The notes under the pieces are model-generated. The model worked only from the letters and a program-made list of their open reading frames with translations, ran no database searches and was not told the DNA's origin. The position numbers and the translations under genes were made by a program. 64,000 bases of DNA from an uncultured Eubacteriales bacterium (GTDB lineage: Bacteria > Bacillota > Clostridia > Lachnospirales > Lachnospiraceae), in the NCBI GenBank assembly GCA_949284175.1, contig CASDVE010000035.1, positions 1 to 64,000 on the forward strand, written 5' to 3'. This document shows, piece after piece, positions 44,739 to 53,118 of this stretch (positions are counted from its first letter, which is position 1; each line of letters opens with the position of its first letter).

Positions 44739-45714
44739 AAAACTTGTTCTATTGACCACAGTTGGAGTGTTATTTCTAATTGCAGGAATGTTTGCCTCCA
44801 TGGTGATTGGAGCAAAAGACATTCCATTGCATGATGTATGGAACGGCATTTTTCATCAAGCAGAAGGAATCAATGGACAGTTGGTAAGAGAAGTTCGAGC
44901 ACCTAGAATGCTCAGCTCTTTACTGGTAGGAGGAATGTTAGCACTCACTGGAGCAATGATGCAAGGAGTATTAAGAAATCCAATTTCTGAACCCTCTATT
45001 ATGGGGGTGACACAAGGGGCAACATTAGCTGTGGCAATTGCCACAGTTAGCCCTTTTATAGGAGGAATGTATGGAAACTTCTTAATGGGACTTCTTGGAT
45101 CAGCCATTAGTGGAGTGCTTATTTTATTGTTCAGTATGAAAAATGCTTCGATGAGAAGTCTATCAAAGATTCTATTAGCAGGAACTGCTATGAGCACATT
45201 TTTCCTGTCATTAGCGTCTGTGGTTGCTTTACTTGGAAACCGTTCACAAGAACTTGCCTTTTGGGTTGCAGGTGGGTTTCGTCAAGCCAATTGGTTACAA
45301 GTTATATTTTTGGTTATCATTGGTGGAATTTGTTCTATTTTAGCCATGACTTTATCTGGAAAAATCAACTTAGTGAATTTGGGGGATGAAGTGGCAATTG
45401 GACTTGGAATCTCTCCTGAAAAAGTAAAATTACTGACAATTTTATGTATCATTCCCATCTGTGGCGTTTGTGTAGCCGTAGCAGGAAACATTGGTTTTGT
45501 CGGTTTATTTGTGCCTCATATTATAAGAAAGATCATTGGAAATGACTATCGAAAGCTCATGCCAGTTTCTTTTTTATGGGGAAGCGTGATCTTATTATTC
45601 GCTGATATTTTAGCTCGAAAACTGATGGCACCTTATGAAATGCCAGTGGGATTATTTACCGCTTGTATTGGAGTTCCAGTCTTTTTAATGCTTGTAAGAA
45701 AGGAAAAGAAATAG
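44731..45714 (+). CDS. FecCD-family iron permease, first subunit
   Basis: The 327-residue membrane protein has the FecCD signatures (REVRAPRMLSSLLVGGMLAL, NPISEPSIMGVTQGATL, GFVGLFVPHIIR). It forms a heterodimeric channel with the next gene product. It overlaps the binding protein and abuts the second permease gene without a gap. Confidence 0.92.
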   Translation: MNKKLVLLTTVGVLFLIAGMFASMVIGAKDIPLHDVWNGIFHQAEGINGQLVREVRAPRMLSSLLVGGMLALTGAMMQGVLRNPISEPSIMGVTQGATLAVAIATVSPFIGGMYGNFLMGLLGSAISGVLILLFSMKNASMRSLSKILLAGTAMSTFFLSLASVVALLGNRSQELAFWVAGGFRQANWLQVIFLVIIGGICSILAMTLSGKINLVNLGDEVAIGLGISPEKVKLLTILCIIPICGVCVAVAGNIGFVGLFVPHIIRKIIGNDYRKLMPVSFLWGSVILLFADILARKLMAPYEMPVGLFTACIGVPVFLMLVRKEKK

Positions 45715-46746
45715 ATGGAGCGATCACAACAGTATCATAGTTATAAAAAAAAGAAAAGAATGTTAATTGCCATTTGCATTTTTGTTTTATTGGTTTCTAT
45801 TTTAGTTGGGCTCATGATAGGAAGTTATTCCATGTCACCAATGGAAGTGATACAGACTTTATTTGGAAATGGCAATAAAATGCAAAATTTCAGTATTTTT
45901 AAAATTAGACTTCCAAGGATTTGTCTAGCATTGGTTGTTGCAGGCGCATTGGGCGTTTCTGGTGGGGTATTACAAGGGATTACAAGAAATCCCCTTGCAG
46001 AACCAGGAATGATTGGAATTAATGCAGGTTCTGCCCTTTTTGTTGTTTTACTCATATCATCAAAATCAAGTGAATATTATTCAGCCATTTCCAAGATGAC
46101 AGCCATTCTTATGCCTGTTGTTTCCATGATAGGAGCATTATTTGCCGTAGCACTGATTTATGGATTGGCTTATAAAAAGGGAATCACCCCTGTTCGCTTT
46201 ATTTTAACAGGTGTGGGAATCAACGCAGGGATAACAGCCATTATTTCTTTTTATCAGCTCAATATGTCAAAAGGAGATTATAACCAAGTGCTGACATGGA
46301 CAAATGGAAGTCTATGGGGAAGTAATTGGCTGTATATTGCCATTACCACGCCACTTGTTTTGCTGATTATTGCCATTATTTTATGGAAGAGCCGAACACT
46401 TGATGTATTAGGACTTGGGGATGAATTAGCCACAGGTGTGGGAGTATCGGTACAAAAAGAAATGGTGATCTTTTTAATTTTGTCCGCATTTTTAGCGGGG
46501 CTTGCTACATCAGTTGCTGGAAACATCGCCTTTTTAGGGCTTTTAGGGCCACAGCTTGCAAAGAGGATGTTTGGTTCTAACTATCGTTTACTGTTGCCGA
46601 TGTCAGCCTGTTTAAGTGGTGCAATTTTAATTTTTTCTGATACCATTGCAAGAAATTTATTTTCCCCATTAGAATTACCAGTTGGAATTGTGGTTTCCAT
46701 TTTAGGAGTTCCATATTTTATATATTTAATGATGAAAGAAAAGTAG
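45715..46746 (+). CDS. FecCD-family iron permease, second subunit
   Basis: The 343-residue protein is a FecCD permease (KIRLPRICLALVVAGALGV, NPLAEPGMIGINAGSAL, AFLGLLGPQLAKRM) with about ten hydrophobic segments and a short basic N-terminus. It starts directly after the preceding stop. The late loop GLLGPQLAKR differs from the usual VPHI but keeps the fold. Confidence 0.9.
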   Translation: MERSQQYHSYKKKKRMLIAICIFVLLVSILVGLMIGSYSMSPMEVIQTLFGNGNKMQNFSIFKIRLPRICLALVVAGALGVSGGVLQGITRNPLAEPGMIGINAGSALFVVLLISSKSSEYYSAISKMTAILMPVVSMIGALFAVALIYGLAYKKGITPVRFILTGVGINAGITAIISFYQLNMSKGDYNQVLTWTNGSLWGSNWLYIAITTPLVLLIIAIILWKSRTLDVLGLGDELATGVGVSVQKEMVIFLILSAFLAGLATSVAGNIAFLGLLGPQLAKRMFGSNYRLLLPMSACLSGAILIFSDTIARNLFSPLELPVGIVVSILGVPYFIYLMMKEK

Positions 46747-46755
46747 GAGAAAACG

Positions 46756-47541
46756 ATGAGCATTGAAATAAAAGAGTTACAAGCTGGATATCAAGATACG
46801 ATTATCATTGAACGAGCCAATCTATCCATTCCAAAAGGAAAGATTACCATGATGATCGGACAAAATGGCTGTGGAAAATCAACACTTTTAAAATCTATTT
46901 CTCGGATTCTTCCAGTAAAAAAAGGAGATATTCTTTTAAATGGTGTCAATCTAAAGAAGATGGCACAAAAAGAGATTGCAAAGAAAATGGCGATTCTTCC
47001 ACAAAGCCCTCTTGTTCCAGAAGGAATTTTAGTAAAAGATCTGGTGGCTTATGGACGCTTTCCATATCAAAAGCCAATGTCTGGTTTAAAGAAAGAAGAT
47101 CATGAGATTATTGAGTGGGCAATGAAAAAGACAGGAGTCTTTGAGTTGCAAAATAAACCGGTGGAAGAGTTGTCTGGCGGACAAAGACAAAGAGTTTGGA
47201 TTTCGTTAGCCTTAGCACAAAAAACAGAAATTCTTGTGCTAGATGAACCAACGACCTATCTTGATATGGCACATCAGCTAGAAGTTCTTGAACTATTGAA
47301 AAAGTTAAATAAAGAAGAAGGAACAACCATTATTATGGTCATTCACGAATTAAATCATGCCACAAAGTTTGCGGATCATATTATTGGGATGAAAAAAGGA
47401 AAGGTATTATTTGAAGGTGCACCAAATGAGGTAATTACTGTTGAGAATCTAAAGGCCTTGTATGAAATTGAAGCGGTTCTCACAACCAGTCAGTCAGGTG
47501 ATTATCCAATCTGTATGGATTATTCGTTAGTGCGTGAATAG
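46756..47541 (+). CDS. Siderophore ABC transporter ATPase
   Basis: The 261-residue ATPase has GQNGCGKST (Walker A), LSGGQRQRVW (signature) and ILVLDEPTTYLD (Walker B), typical of FecE/FhuC. It completes transport system 2 with the two permeases and the binding protein. AGGAG lies upstream. Confidence 0.93.
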   Translation: MSIEIKELQAGYQDTIIIERANLSIPKGKITMMIGQNGCGKSTLLKSISRILPVKKGDILLNGVNLKKMAQKEIAKKMAILPQSPLVPEGILVKDLVAYGRFPYQKPMSGLKKEDHEIIEWAMKKTGVFELQNKPVEELSGGQRQRVWISLALAQKTEILVLDEPTTYLDMAHQLEVLELLKKLNKEEGTTIIMVIHELNHATKFADHIIGMKKGKVLFEGAPNEVITVENLKALYEIEAVLTTSQSGDYPICMDYSLVRE

Positions 47542-47610
47542 GAAAAGCTGGCATAGTCTAGCATAGTAAGGAAAGAAGGCGTTAGAGAAGAAAGGTTTAA
47601 CTAGCTAAAA

Positions 47611-48870
47611 ATGAAGTTAAAAAGAAATTTTAGGCTTGTCCTCATTGGACAAATTATTAGTTTATTCGGAAATGCAATTCAAAGGTTTTCCCTATCCCTT
47701 TATTTATTGGAATTGACAGGAAGTCCTGCCGTTTATGGAAATATATTGGCACTTTCCATTTTACCATATATTTTTTGTGCTCCAATCGCAGGAGAGTTTG
47801 CCGATCAATTAAGTAAAAAGAAAATTATGATCTACTTGGACTTTTTATGTTTTATCCTTTTATTAAGCTATGGAATTTACTTACAAGGGGATGGAAATTC
47901 CGTTATCATAGCAGGGGGAGTTATGATATTATTATCGGTGGCAGCCACTCTTTATACACCAGCTGTCACTTCGTCCTTACCAGAGATTGTAGAATTAGAA
48001 CGATTAAAATTTGCCAATAGTTGTGTAAGCCAAGTGGGTGCATGGGCAAATATTTTAGGGCCAGTGGTGGCTGGTATGCTCTATGGCTTATTTGGAATTC
48101 GATGGATTGTGATTTTAAATGCCATTAGTTTTTTACTTTCTGCCATTATGGAATGTTTTCTCGTTATGCCAGTTCAAAAAAAGGAAAAACATTCCTACAT
48201 TTCTTTCAAGAGTTCTTATCAAGAAATGGCAAAAACAGCTGTGATTGTAAAAAAACAATATATGGTTGTGTTTGGAATTATTTTATCCTATGCACTTTAT
48301 AATATTTGTATTGTGCCAATCAATACCATTGTACTGCCTTATGTGATGAACTTGCTCTTTCAAGTGCCATCGGAAGTCTATGGAACAGTAGAAGGAGTCA
48401 TTGTATTAGGCTCTTTATTCAGTGGCATTTTGCTTGCAGTGGCAACGAAATGGTTTCCATTTCAAAAAGTATATCTTTGGAATTATCCAATGAGTGTTGC
48501 ATTGCTTGGTATGACAGGAGCAGTTTTATTCTTTTCGAAATCTATGATAGGTGTTATTATCTTTGCTGTTGGCGGAATGATCATTATGTTCTGCTTAGGC
48601 GTTGGAAATATTGTAACCTTAACGTATATTCAAGAAAAGATTCCTTCCCATATGTTAGGAAAAGTGAGTGCCTTGTCAACAGCGGTGGCAACAGCAACCG
48701 TTCCTATTGGTCAAATACTTCTTGGAAACGTGTTAGAATGGAGCCATGTGAGCATTGTTTTATTGGTCAGTGCAGTTTTAAATGGGCTTGTATCCTTGTT
48801 TGTGAGATGGAATGTATTACGAGATCAAAAAGTGGATTATGGGATAGAAAACAAGATGGAATGTGAATAA
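47611..48870 (+). CDS. MFS transporter, possible siderophore exporter
   Basis: The 419-residue protein has about 12 hydrophobic segments and the MFS layout of the EntS/macrolide-efflux group (GQIISLFGNAIQRFSLSLYL, AGEFADQLSKKKIMIYLDF). Coming 70 bases after the siderophore uptake genes and before a strong terminator, it may export a siderophore or breakdown product (inference). The ribosome site is weak. Confidence 0.82.
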   Translation: MKLKRNFRLVLIGQIISLFGNAIQRFSLSLYLLELTGSPAVYGNILALSILPYIFCAPIAGEFADQLSKKKIMIYLDFLCFILLLSYGIYLQGDGNSVIIAGGVMILLSVAATLYTPAVTSSLPEIVELERLKFANSCVSQVGAWANILGPVVAGMLYGLFGIRWIVILNAISFLLSAIMECFLVMPVQKKEKHSYISFKSSYQEMAKTAVIVKKQYMVVFGIILSYALYNICIVPINTIVLPYVMNLLFQVPSEVYGTVEGVIVLGSLFSGILLAVATKWFPFQKVYLWNYPMSVALLGMTGAVLFFSKSMIGVIIFAVGGMIIMFCLGVGNIVTLTYIQEKIPSHMLGKVSALSTAVATATVPIGQILLGNVLEWSHVSIVLLVSAVLNGLVSLFVRWNVLRDQKVDYGIENKMECE

Positions 48871-48923
48871 AAGAAGGATTACCAATATTCGTATTTACGT
48901 TTATGAAGTAATGTTTTAGGCAC

Positions 48924-48972
48924 AGAAAAACCACCCTTGATACTTGGCCGTTGACAGGGTGGTTTTTCTATT
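48924..48972. terminator. Terminator behind the MFS gene
   Basis: AGAAAAACCACCCT and AGGGTGGTTTTTCT pair perfectly over 14 bases around an 18-base loop. Confidence 0.9.
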
Positions 48973-49090
48973 AAACTTGTTTCAAGGTCAATCCCTTGTG
49001 GGCGATTGTTTTCTTTTCTATTTATAATATACCGTATAATGTGTCATTTGTAAAGGTTACAAATTTTATTAAAATATGATAAAAACTAGG

Positions 49091-49144
49091 ACATTGCCAC
49101 TCTCAAAATCGATAGGTTGATTTTGGGAGTGGCAATGTTTTTTC
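49091..49144. terminator. Second strong terminator, 20-base stem
   Basis: ACATTGCCACTCTCAAAATC pairs with GATTTTGGGAGTGGCAATGT (one G-U pair) around an eight-base loop, followed by six T. It stands 120 bases behind the previous terminator without a gene between, so a small RNA transcribed from near TATAAT (49035-49040) is possible. The remaining part of this 0.4-kb gap holds nothing else recognised. Confidence 0.7.
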
Positions 49145-49165
49145 TTTATATAAAAAATGCAAAAT

Positions 49166-49194
49166 TTGGATTTTTTTTCGGATTGTGGTATACT
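49166..49194 (+). promoter_or_regulatory. Promoter of the dehydratase/activase genes
   Basis: TTGGAT (49166-49171) and TATACT (49189-49194) with a 17-base spacer, about 90 bases before the first gene. Confidence 0.6.
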
Positions 49195-49283
49195 AGTTAT
49201 ATTTTCTTACACTTAAAAAGAACGTGTGGAGAAACAAAAGAAGGGAACGATTAGGATATAGGTATAAAAATACAGGAAAAAGG

Positions 49284-50570
49284 ATGGTGACGAAGTTGTC
49301 AGTTGTAGATAAATACATCGACTATGTACGAAATGAAGCCATTGAGAACCCAGAGAAGAGTTTTCCAAAAATGGTTTTAGGCTTTAAAGCTAATAAATTA
49401 AAAACAAAACTTCTTCCCAAGAAGAATATTTCAAAAGGGTATCAGAAATTAGAAACGATGATGATGTCCTTAGTTGCAGATTCCTTGAGTAAGGAAAAGA
49501 GTTATGTTTGGTCAAATATTTTTGCTCCATGTGAGATTATGCAATGTTTTGATCTGAATACCCTTTCCATCGAATGTCTATCTTGTTATTTAACAGGATA
49601 CCATTTGGAAGATTATTTCATTGATTTTGCTCAAAATACAGGGCTTGCACCAACCCTTTGTTCTTATCATAAAACATTCGTAGGAGCAGTTGACAGTGGT
49701 GTCATTCCAAACCCTGTGTATGCAGTGACAACCTCTCTTTCTTGTGACGGGAACTTGAATACTTTCCGATATTTGGAGAAGAAAAAAGGCGTTCCTTTTA
49801 CCTTTTTAGATATTCCTTATGAGGAAGATGAAACATCTGTTTCCTATCTTGCAGAGCAATTAAAACAGCTTACCATAGAATTAGAGAAACGTTTTCAAAA
49901 ACCATTTGATATTGAAAAATTAAAACAGGCGATTCGGATAGAAAATGAAACGAGAAAAGAGCTATTTCGCTTTTTTGAATTACAAAAGAAACACTATTAT
50001 CCAGGCGAGTTAATCAGTCAGTTATATTTGATGATGGGGACTCATTTGATGATGGGTAGACCAGAATTTTTGGAACTTGTACGCTTTTTAAATAAGGATA
50101 TTGCAACTTATCCTGTGTTTGAAGGAAAGAGAATTTTATGGGTGCATTTACTTCCATTCTATCAAGAGAGTTTAAGAAGTTATTTTAATAGCAGTGACAA
50201 ATATCAAGTGATAGCAAGCGATATTATCATTGACTTTATGGATGAGTTAGATGAAAGTCGCCCATTTGAAGCTCTTGCCACAAAGATTATTCGAAACTTA
50301 TATAACGGTTCTTATTCTCATAAAGCGGATATGATTGGCACTCTTGTGGATGAGATACAGCCTGATGCCATCATTCATTTTTGCCATTGGGGATGTAAAC
50401 AGGCATCTGGAGGCAGTGTGCTTTTAAAAGAGAGAATGAAAGAAAAAGAGATTCCAATGCTCATTTTAGATGGAGATGGAATTGATAAGAGAAACAGTCA
50501 TGATGGACAGATCAAGACGAGATTAGAAGCATTTTTAGAATTAATAGAAACAGAGGGAAAATCATGCTAG
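49284..50570 (+). CDS. 2-hydroxyacyl-CoA dehydratase-like protein (double-cubane type)
   Basis: The 428-residue protein belongs to the HgdB/BcrC dehydratase superfamily. Conserved Cys lie in FAPCEIMQCF, IECLSCYLTGY and SLSCDGN, and later HFCHWGCKQ. Some members are 2-hydroxyacyl-CoA dehydratases, others double-cubane cluster reductases (YjiM-like) working with an ATP-driven activator. No CoA-transferase or acyl-CoA dehydrogenase gene is nearby, which favours the second kind. The start is uncertain: ATG 49284 or TTG 49296. It overlaps the next gene by seven bases. Confidence 0.8.
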   Translation: MVTKLSVVDKYIDYVRNEAIENPEKSFPKMVLGFKANKLKTKLLPKKNISKGYQKLETMMMSLVADSLSKEKSYVWSNIFAPCEIMQCFDLNTLSIECLSCYLTGYHLEDYFIDFAQNTGLAPTLCSYHKTFVGAVDSGVIPNPVYAVTTSLSCDGNLNTFRYLEKKKGVPFTFLDIPYEEDETSVSYLAEQLKQLTIELEKRFQKPFDIEKLKQAIRIENETRKELFRFFELQKKHYYPGELISQLYLMMGTHLMMGRPEFLELVRFLNKDIATYPVFEGKRILWVHLLPFYQESLRSYFNSSDKYQVIASDIIIDFMDELDESRPFEALATKIIRNLYNGSYSHKADMIGTLVDEIQPDAIIHFCHWGCKQASGGSVLLKERMKEKEIPMLILDGDGIDKRNSHDGQIKTRLEAFLELIETEGKSC

Positions 50571-52237
50571 GTTATATTTGTAAATATGCTCCAATTGAAG
50601 TATTTGAAGCCATGGGTGTACAAATGAAACGAATGGAGCCGGAAGTCACGAGCTTTAATCAAGCGGATATTTTAATGCACCCAAACATTTGTAGTTTTGC
50701 AAAGGGACTATTAGAAGAGGCACTTTCGTCTGATGAGTATGAAGGTGTTATTTTAACGACTTGTTGTGATAGCATTCGTAGACTCTATGATGTGTTAAAA
50801 GAACAGTGGAGTGATAAATTTATTTATATTCTGGATACCCCACGGGTGACAAAAGATGCAGGCGTTATGCTCTATGAAAAGAGAATCCGCGATATGATTC
50901 ATGCCTATGAACAATTTTCAAACAAAACTTTTGATGAAGATAAATTAAAACAGTTAATCAAAGATAGACAACAAGCAGAAGAGATCAAGAGAAAAGAAAA
51001 TGTTTTAAACATTGGTATTGTCGGAGCAAGAGCCAATGACAGTATGAAAAAGATCTTAGAAGAGCGAGGCGTGAATGTAGCTTTTGATGTTACTTGTACG
51101 GGACTTGTAAGAAAGTTATTGTTAGAAGAAGATAACGTTTTATTCGGTTATACAAGAGGATTGCTCAGTCAATTTCCATGTATGAGAATGGAAGAGGCGT
51201 CAAATCGTGATCAGCTCATCAAAGATTATGCCGACAGTGCGGATGGCATCATTTATCATACGGTACAGTTTTGTGATAATTACTCTTATGAGTACGCATG
51301 GTTAAAAGAAGTGATGACAAAACCAATGCTTCTTTTAGAAACGGATTATACAAAGCAAAGTTATGGGCAGATTTTAACCCGAATTGAAGCCTTTTTAGAG
51401 TCATTAAATAAAAATATTGTAAAACCAAAGAAACGATTAGGAGGACAAGGAACAATGTACGTGATGGGTGTTGATAGCGGTTCTACTTCAACGAACGCAG
51501 TTATTATGGATCAAGATCGCAATATGAAGGCATTTGCCGTTGTGCGTACAGGAGCAAAATCAGGAGAGAGTGCCAACAAAATTTTAAAAGAGATTTTAGA
51601 TAAAGCGGGACTAAAAAGAGAAGATATCGCTTGGATTGTATCAACAGGATATGGAAGAGTTAGCATTCCATTTGCAGATGAAACCGTAACAGAAATCAGT
51701 TGTCATGGGCGTGGGGCTCATTATTTTAATCCGAAGATTCGCACAATTTTAGATATTGGCGGACAGGATAGTAAAGGGATTAAATTAAGTGAAGAAGGCG
51801 AAGTCATTGATTTTGTTATGAATGATAAATGTGCAGCGGGAACAGGACGCTTTTTAGAGATGATCGCCCGCTCTTTGGAGATCGAGATTCAGGACTTAGG
51901 TCCAATTGCTTTACAATCCACAGAAGATATTGAGATCACAAGTATGTGCTCTGTCTTTGCAGAATCCGAAGTGATTTCTCTGATCGCTAATAATAAAGAA
52001 AAAGCGGATATTGCCAATGGAATCTGTCGTTCCATCGCTAACAAATCCTATTCTCTTTTAAAACGTGTTGGAATGGAAGGGGATTATATGATGACTGGTG
52101 GAGTGGCAAAAAATGAAGGTGTTGTTCGTGCGGTGGAAGAAAAGATCGGTGCAAAACTTTATATTTGTCCAGAACCAGAGATCGTAGGGGCAACAGGAGC
52201 GTGTCTATACGCCCTTGATCATATGAAAGAATCATAA
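50564..52237 (+). CDS. Fused dehydratase-like subunit and BadF-type activase
   Basis: The 557-residue protein joins two functions usually encoded separately. Residues 1-290 are a second HgdB-like dehydratase/double-cubane unit (HPNICSFAKGLLEEAL, ILTTCCDSIRRLYD). Residues 300-555 are an ATPase of the BadF/HgdC activase family (GVDSGSTSTNAVIMD, DIGGQDSKGIKL, NDKCAAGTGRFLEMIARSL, CSVFAESEVISL, TGGVAKNEGV). The Cys of KCAAGTG and SMCSVF hold the inter-subunit 4Fe-4S cluster. With the upstream gene it makes a complete ATP-driven low-potential redox unit. Confidence 0.85.
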   Translation: MLGYICKYAPIEVFEAMGVQMKRMEPEVTSFNQADILMHPNICSFAKGLLEEALSSDEYEGVILTTCCDSIRRLYDVLKEQWSDKFIYILDTPRVTKDAGVMLYEKRIRDMIHAYEQFSNKTFDEDKLKQLIKDRQQAEEIKRKENVLNIGIVGARANDSMKKILEERGVNVAFDVTCTGLVRKLLLEEDNVLFGYTRGLLSQFPCMRMEEASNRDQLIKDYADSADGIIYHTVQFCDNYSYEYAWLKEVMTKPMLLLETDYTKQSYGQILTRIEAFLESLNKNIVKPKKRLGGQGTMYVMGVDSGSTSTNAVIMDQDRNMKAFAVVRTGAKSGESANKILKEILDKAGLKREDIAWIVSTGYGRVSIPFADETVTEISCHGRGAHYFNPKIRTILDIGGQDSKGIKLSEEGEVIDFVMNDKCAAGTGRFLEMIARSLEIEIQDLGPIALQSTEDIEITSMCSVFAESEVISLIANNKEKADIANGICRSIANKSYSLLKRVGMEGDYMMTGGVAKNEGVVRAVEEKIGAKLYICPEPEIVGATGACLYALDHMKES

Positions 52238-52265
52238 GAAATTCATAAAAAGAAATGGAAAAGAT

Positions 52266-52307
52266 AGAGGGAGTTCTAAAAAATACAATAGAACTTCCTC
52301 TGTTTTT
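52266..52307 (+). terminator. Terminator of the dehydratase/activase operon
   Basis: AGAGGGAGTTCTA pairs with TAGAACTTCCTCT (one G-U pair) around a ten-base loop, followed by five T. Confidence 0.88.
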
Positions 52308-52348
52308 GTGATAATTTATTTCCTTTTATAAAAAACATATAAATAAAT

Positions 52349-52378
52349 GTTGACGGTTCAACTAATAGCAAGTAAAAT
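52349..52378 (+). promoter_or_regulatory. MarR promoter with overlapping palindrome
   Basis: TTGACG (52350-52355) and TAAAAT (52373-52378) are 17 bases apart. GTTGA-CGGT-TCAAC (52349-52362) covers the -35 box, the usual place for MarR autorepression. Confidence 0.55.
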
Positions 52379-52467
52379 ATTTGTCATAACAGTTGAAAAG
52401 CAGAAGCAATACCCAATAAAGAAGCTATGAAAAGTGAAATAAGAAAGAGAGTGGAGTAGAGAAAAAG

Positions 52468-52923
52468 ATGAAGCGTCATACAACAACTTTTTTGAAATCA
52501 ATTTCTTTAATTCAAAGAAATACGAATCGTTATTTTGACAATATGTTGGGAGAGTACCAGATTGGAAGTGGACAGCAGTTCTTTCTTTTGCGTATCTTTG
52601 AACATAATGGAATTACGATGTATGAACTGGCTCAAACTGGTGGTTATGATAAGGGGACTGTTACAAAGGCGGTGCAAAAACTTGTGGAGCAAGGATATGT
52701 GGAATGCACAATGGATCCCATTGATAAAAGAGTTAGACATTTGCACGTGACGCCCGATGGAATGCCAGTGGTAGAGCGAATCTATGATATTCGAGATCAA
52801 TGGAAAGAGCAATTGATTCATGTGTTTGGAGAGATGGAGGAGGAAAAAATTGTTGCTTTATTGGAAATGATGGCGGAGGCATCTTGTATTGCCCTAAAAG
52901 AGATAGGAGTAAAAAAAGGATGA
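52468..52923 (+). CDS. MarR-family regulator
   Basis: The 151-residue protein has the MarR winged helix (ITMYELAQTGGYDKGTVTKA, then the wing MDPIDKRVRHLHVTPDG). It probably represses itself and perhaps neighbours through the palindrome at 52349. The signal is unknown. A terminator overlaps its stop codon. Confidence 0.88.
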   Translation: MKRHTTTFLKSISLIQRNTNRYFDNMLGEYQIGSGQQFFLLRIFEHNGITMYELAQTGGYDKGTVTKAVQKLVEQGYVECTMDPIDKRVRHLHVTPDGMPVVERIYDIRDQWKEQLIHVFGEMEEEKIVALLEMMAEASCIALKEIGVKKG

Positions 52924-52958
52924 GAAGAGGGAGAGAAAATCCCCTCTTCTCATTCTTT
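52922..52958 (+). terminator. Terminator of the MarR gene
   Basis: GAGAAGAGGG pairs with CCCTCTTCTC around a ten-base loop, followed by a mixed T-rich tail. The two-hairpin element follows at once. Confidence 0.75.
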
Positions 52959-52961
52959 ATT

Positions 52962-53055
52962 TACGCGGAAGCAACGAGTCATGCAAGAGCATTTATGCTC
53001 TTATATGACGACTGCTCGCGAACGTGAGAAACTCGCATAGCGTGTTTCTCATCGA
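52962..53055 (+). repeat. Two-hairpin conserved element, copy at 53.0 kb
   Basis: Hairpin A (52978-53009): GTCAT gca AGAGCA ttta TGCTCT tat ATGAC. Hairpin B (53026-53050): GAGAAAC, an 11-base loop with GCATAGC, GTTTCTC, then ATCG. Stem and loop lengths of hairpin A equal those of the 36.1-kb copy, while five of six inner pairs and one of five outer pairs have changed on both sides. The linker CGAACGTGAGAA is shared. Confidence 0.7.
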
Positions 53056-53118
53056 ACAAATACAGAGTTCATGTCGTGGAATAAAAGTTAAGTTGATAAA
53101 AATAAGAAAGGAATACAA

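Noticed and set aside
48306-48866. A 186-residue open frame inside the MFS gene, same strand
   Set aside because: It is a shifted reading of the membrane protein gene with unnatural Cys/Trp/Ser composition and no ribosome site.
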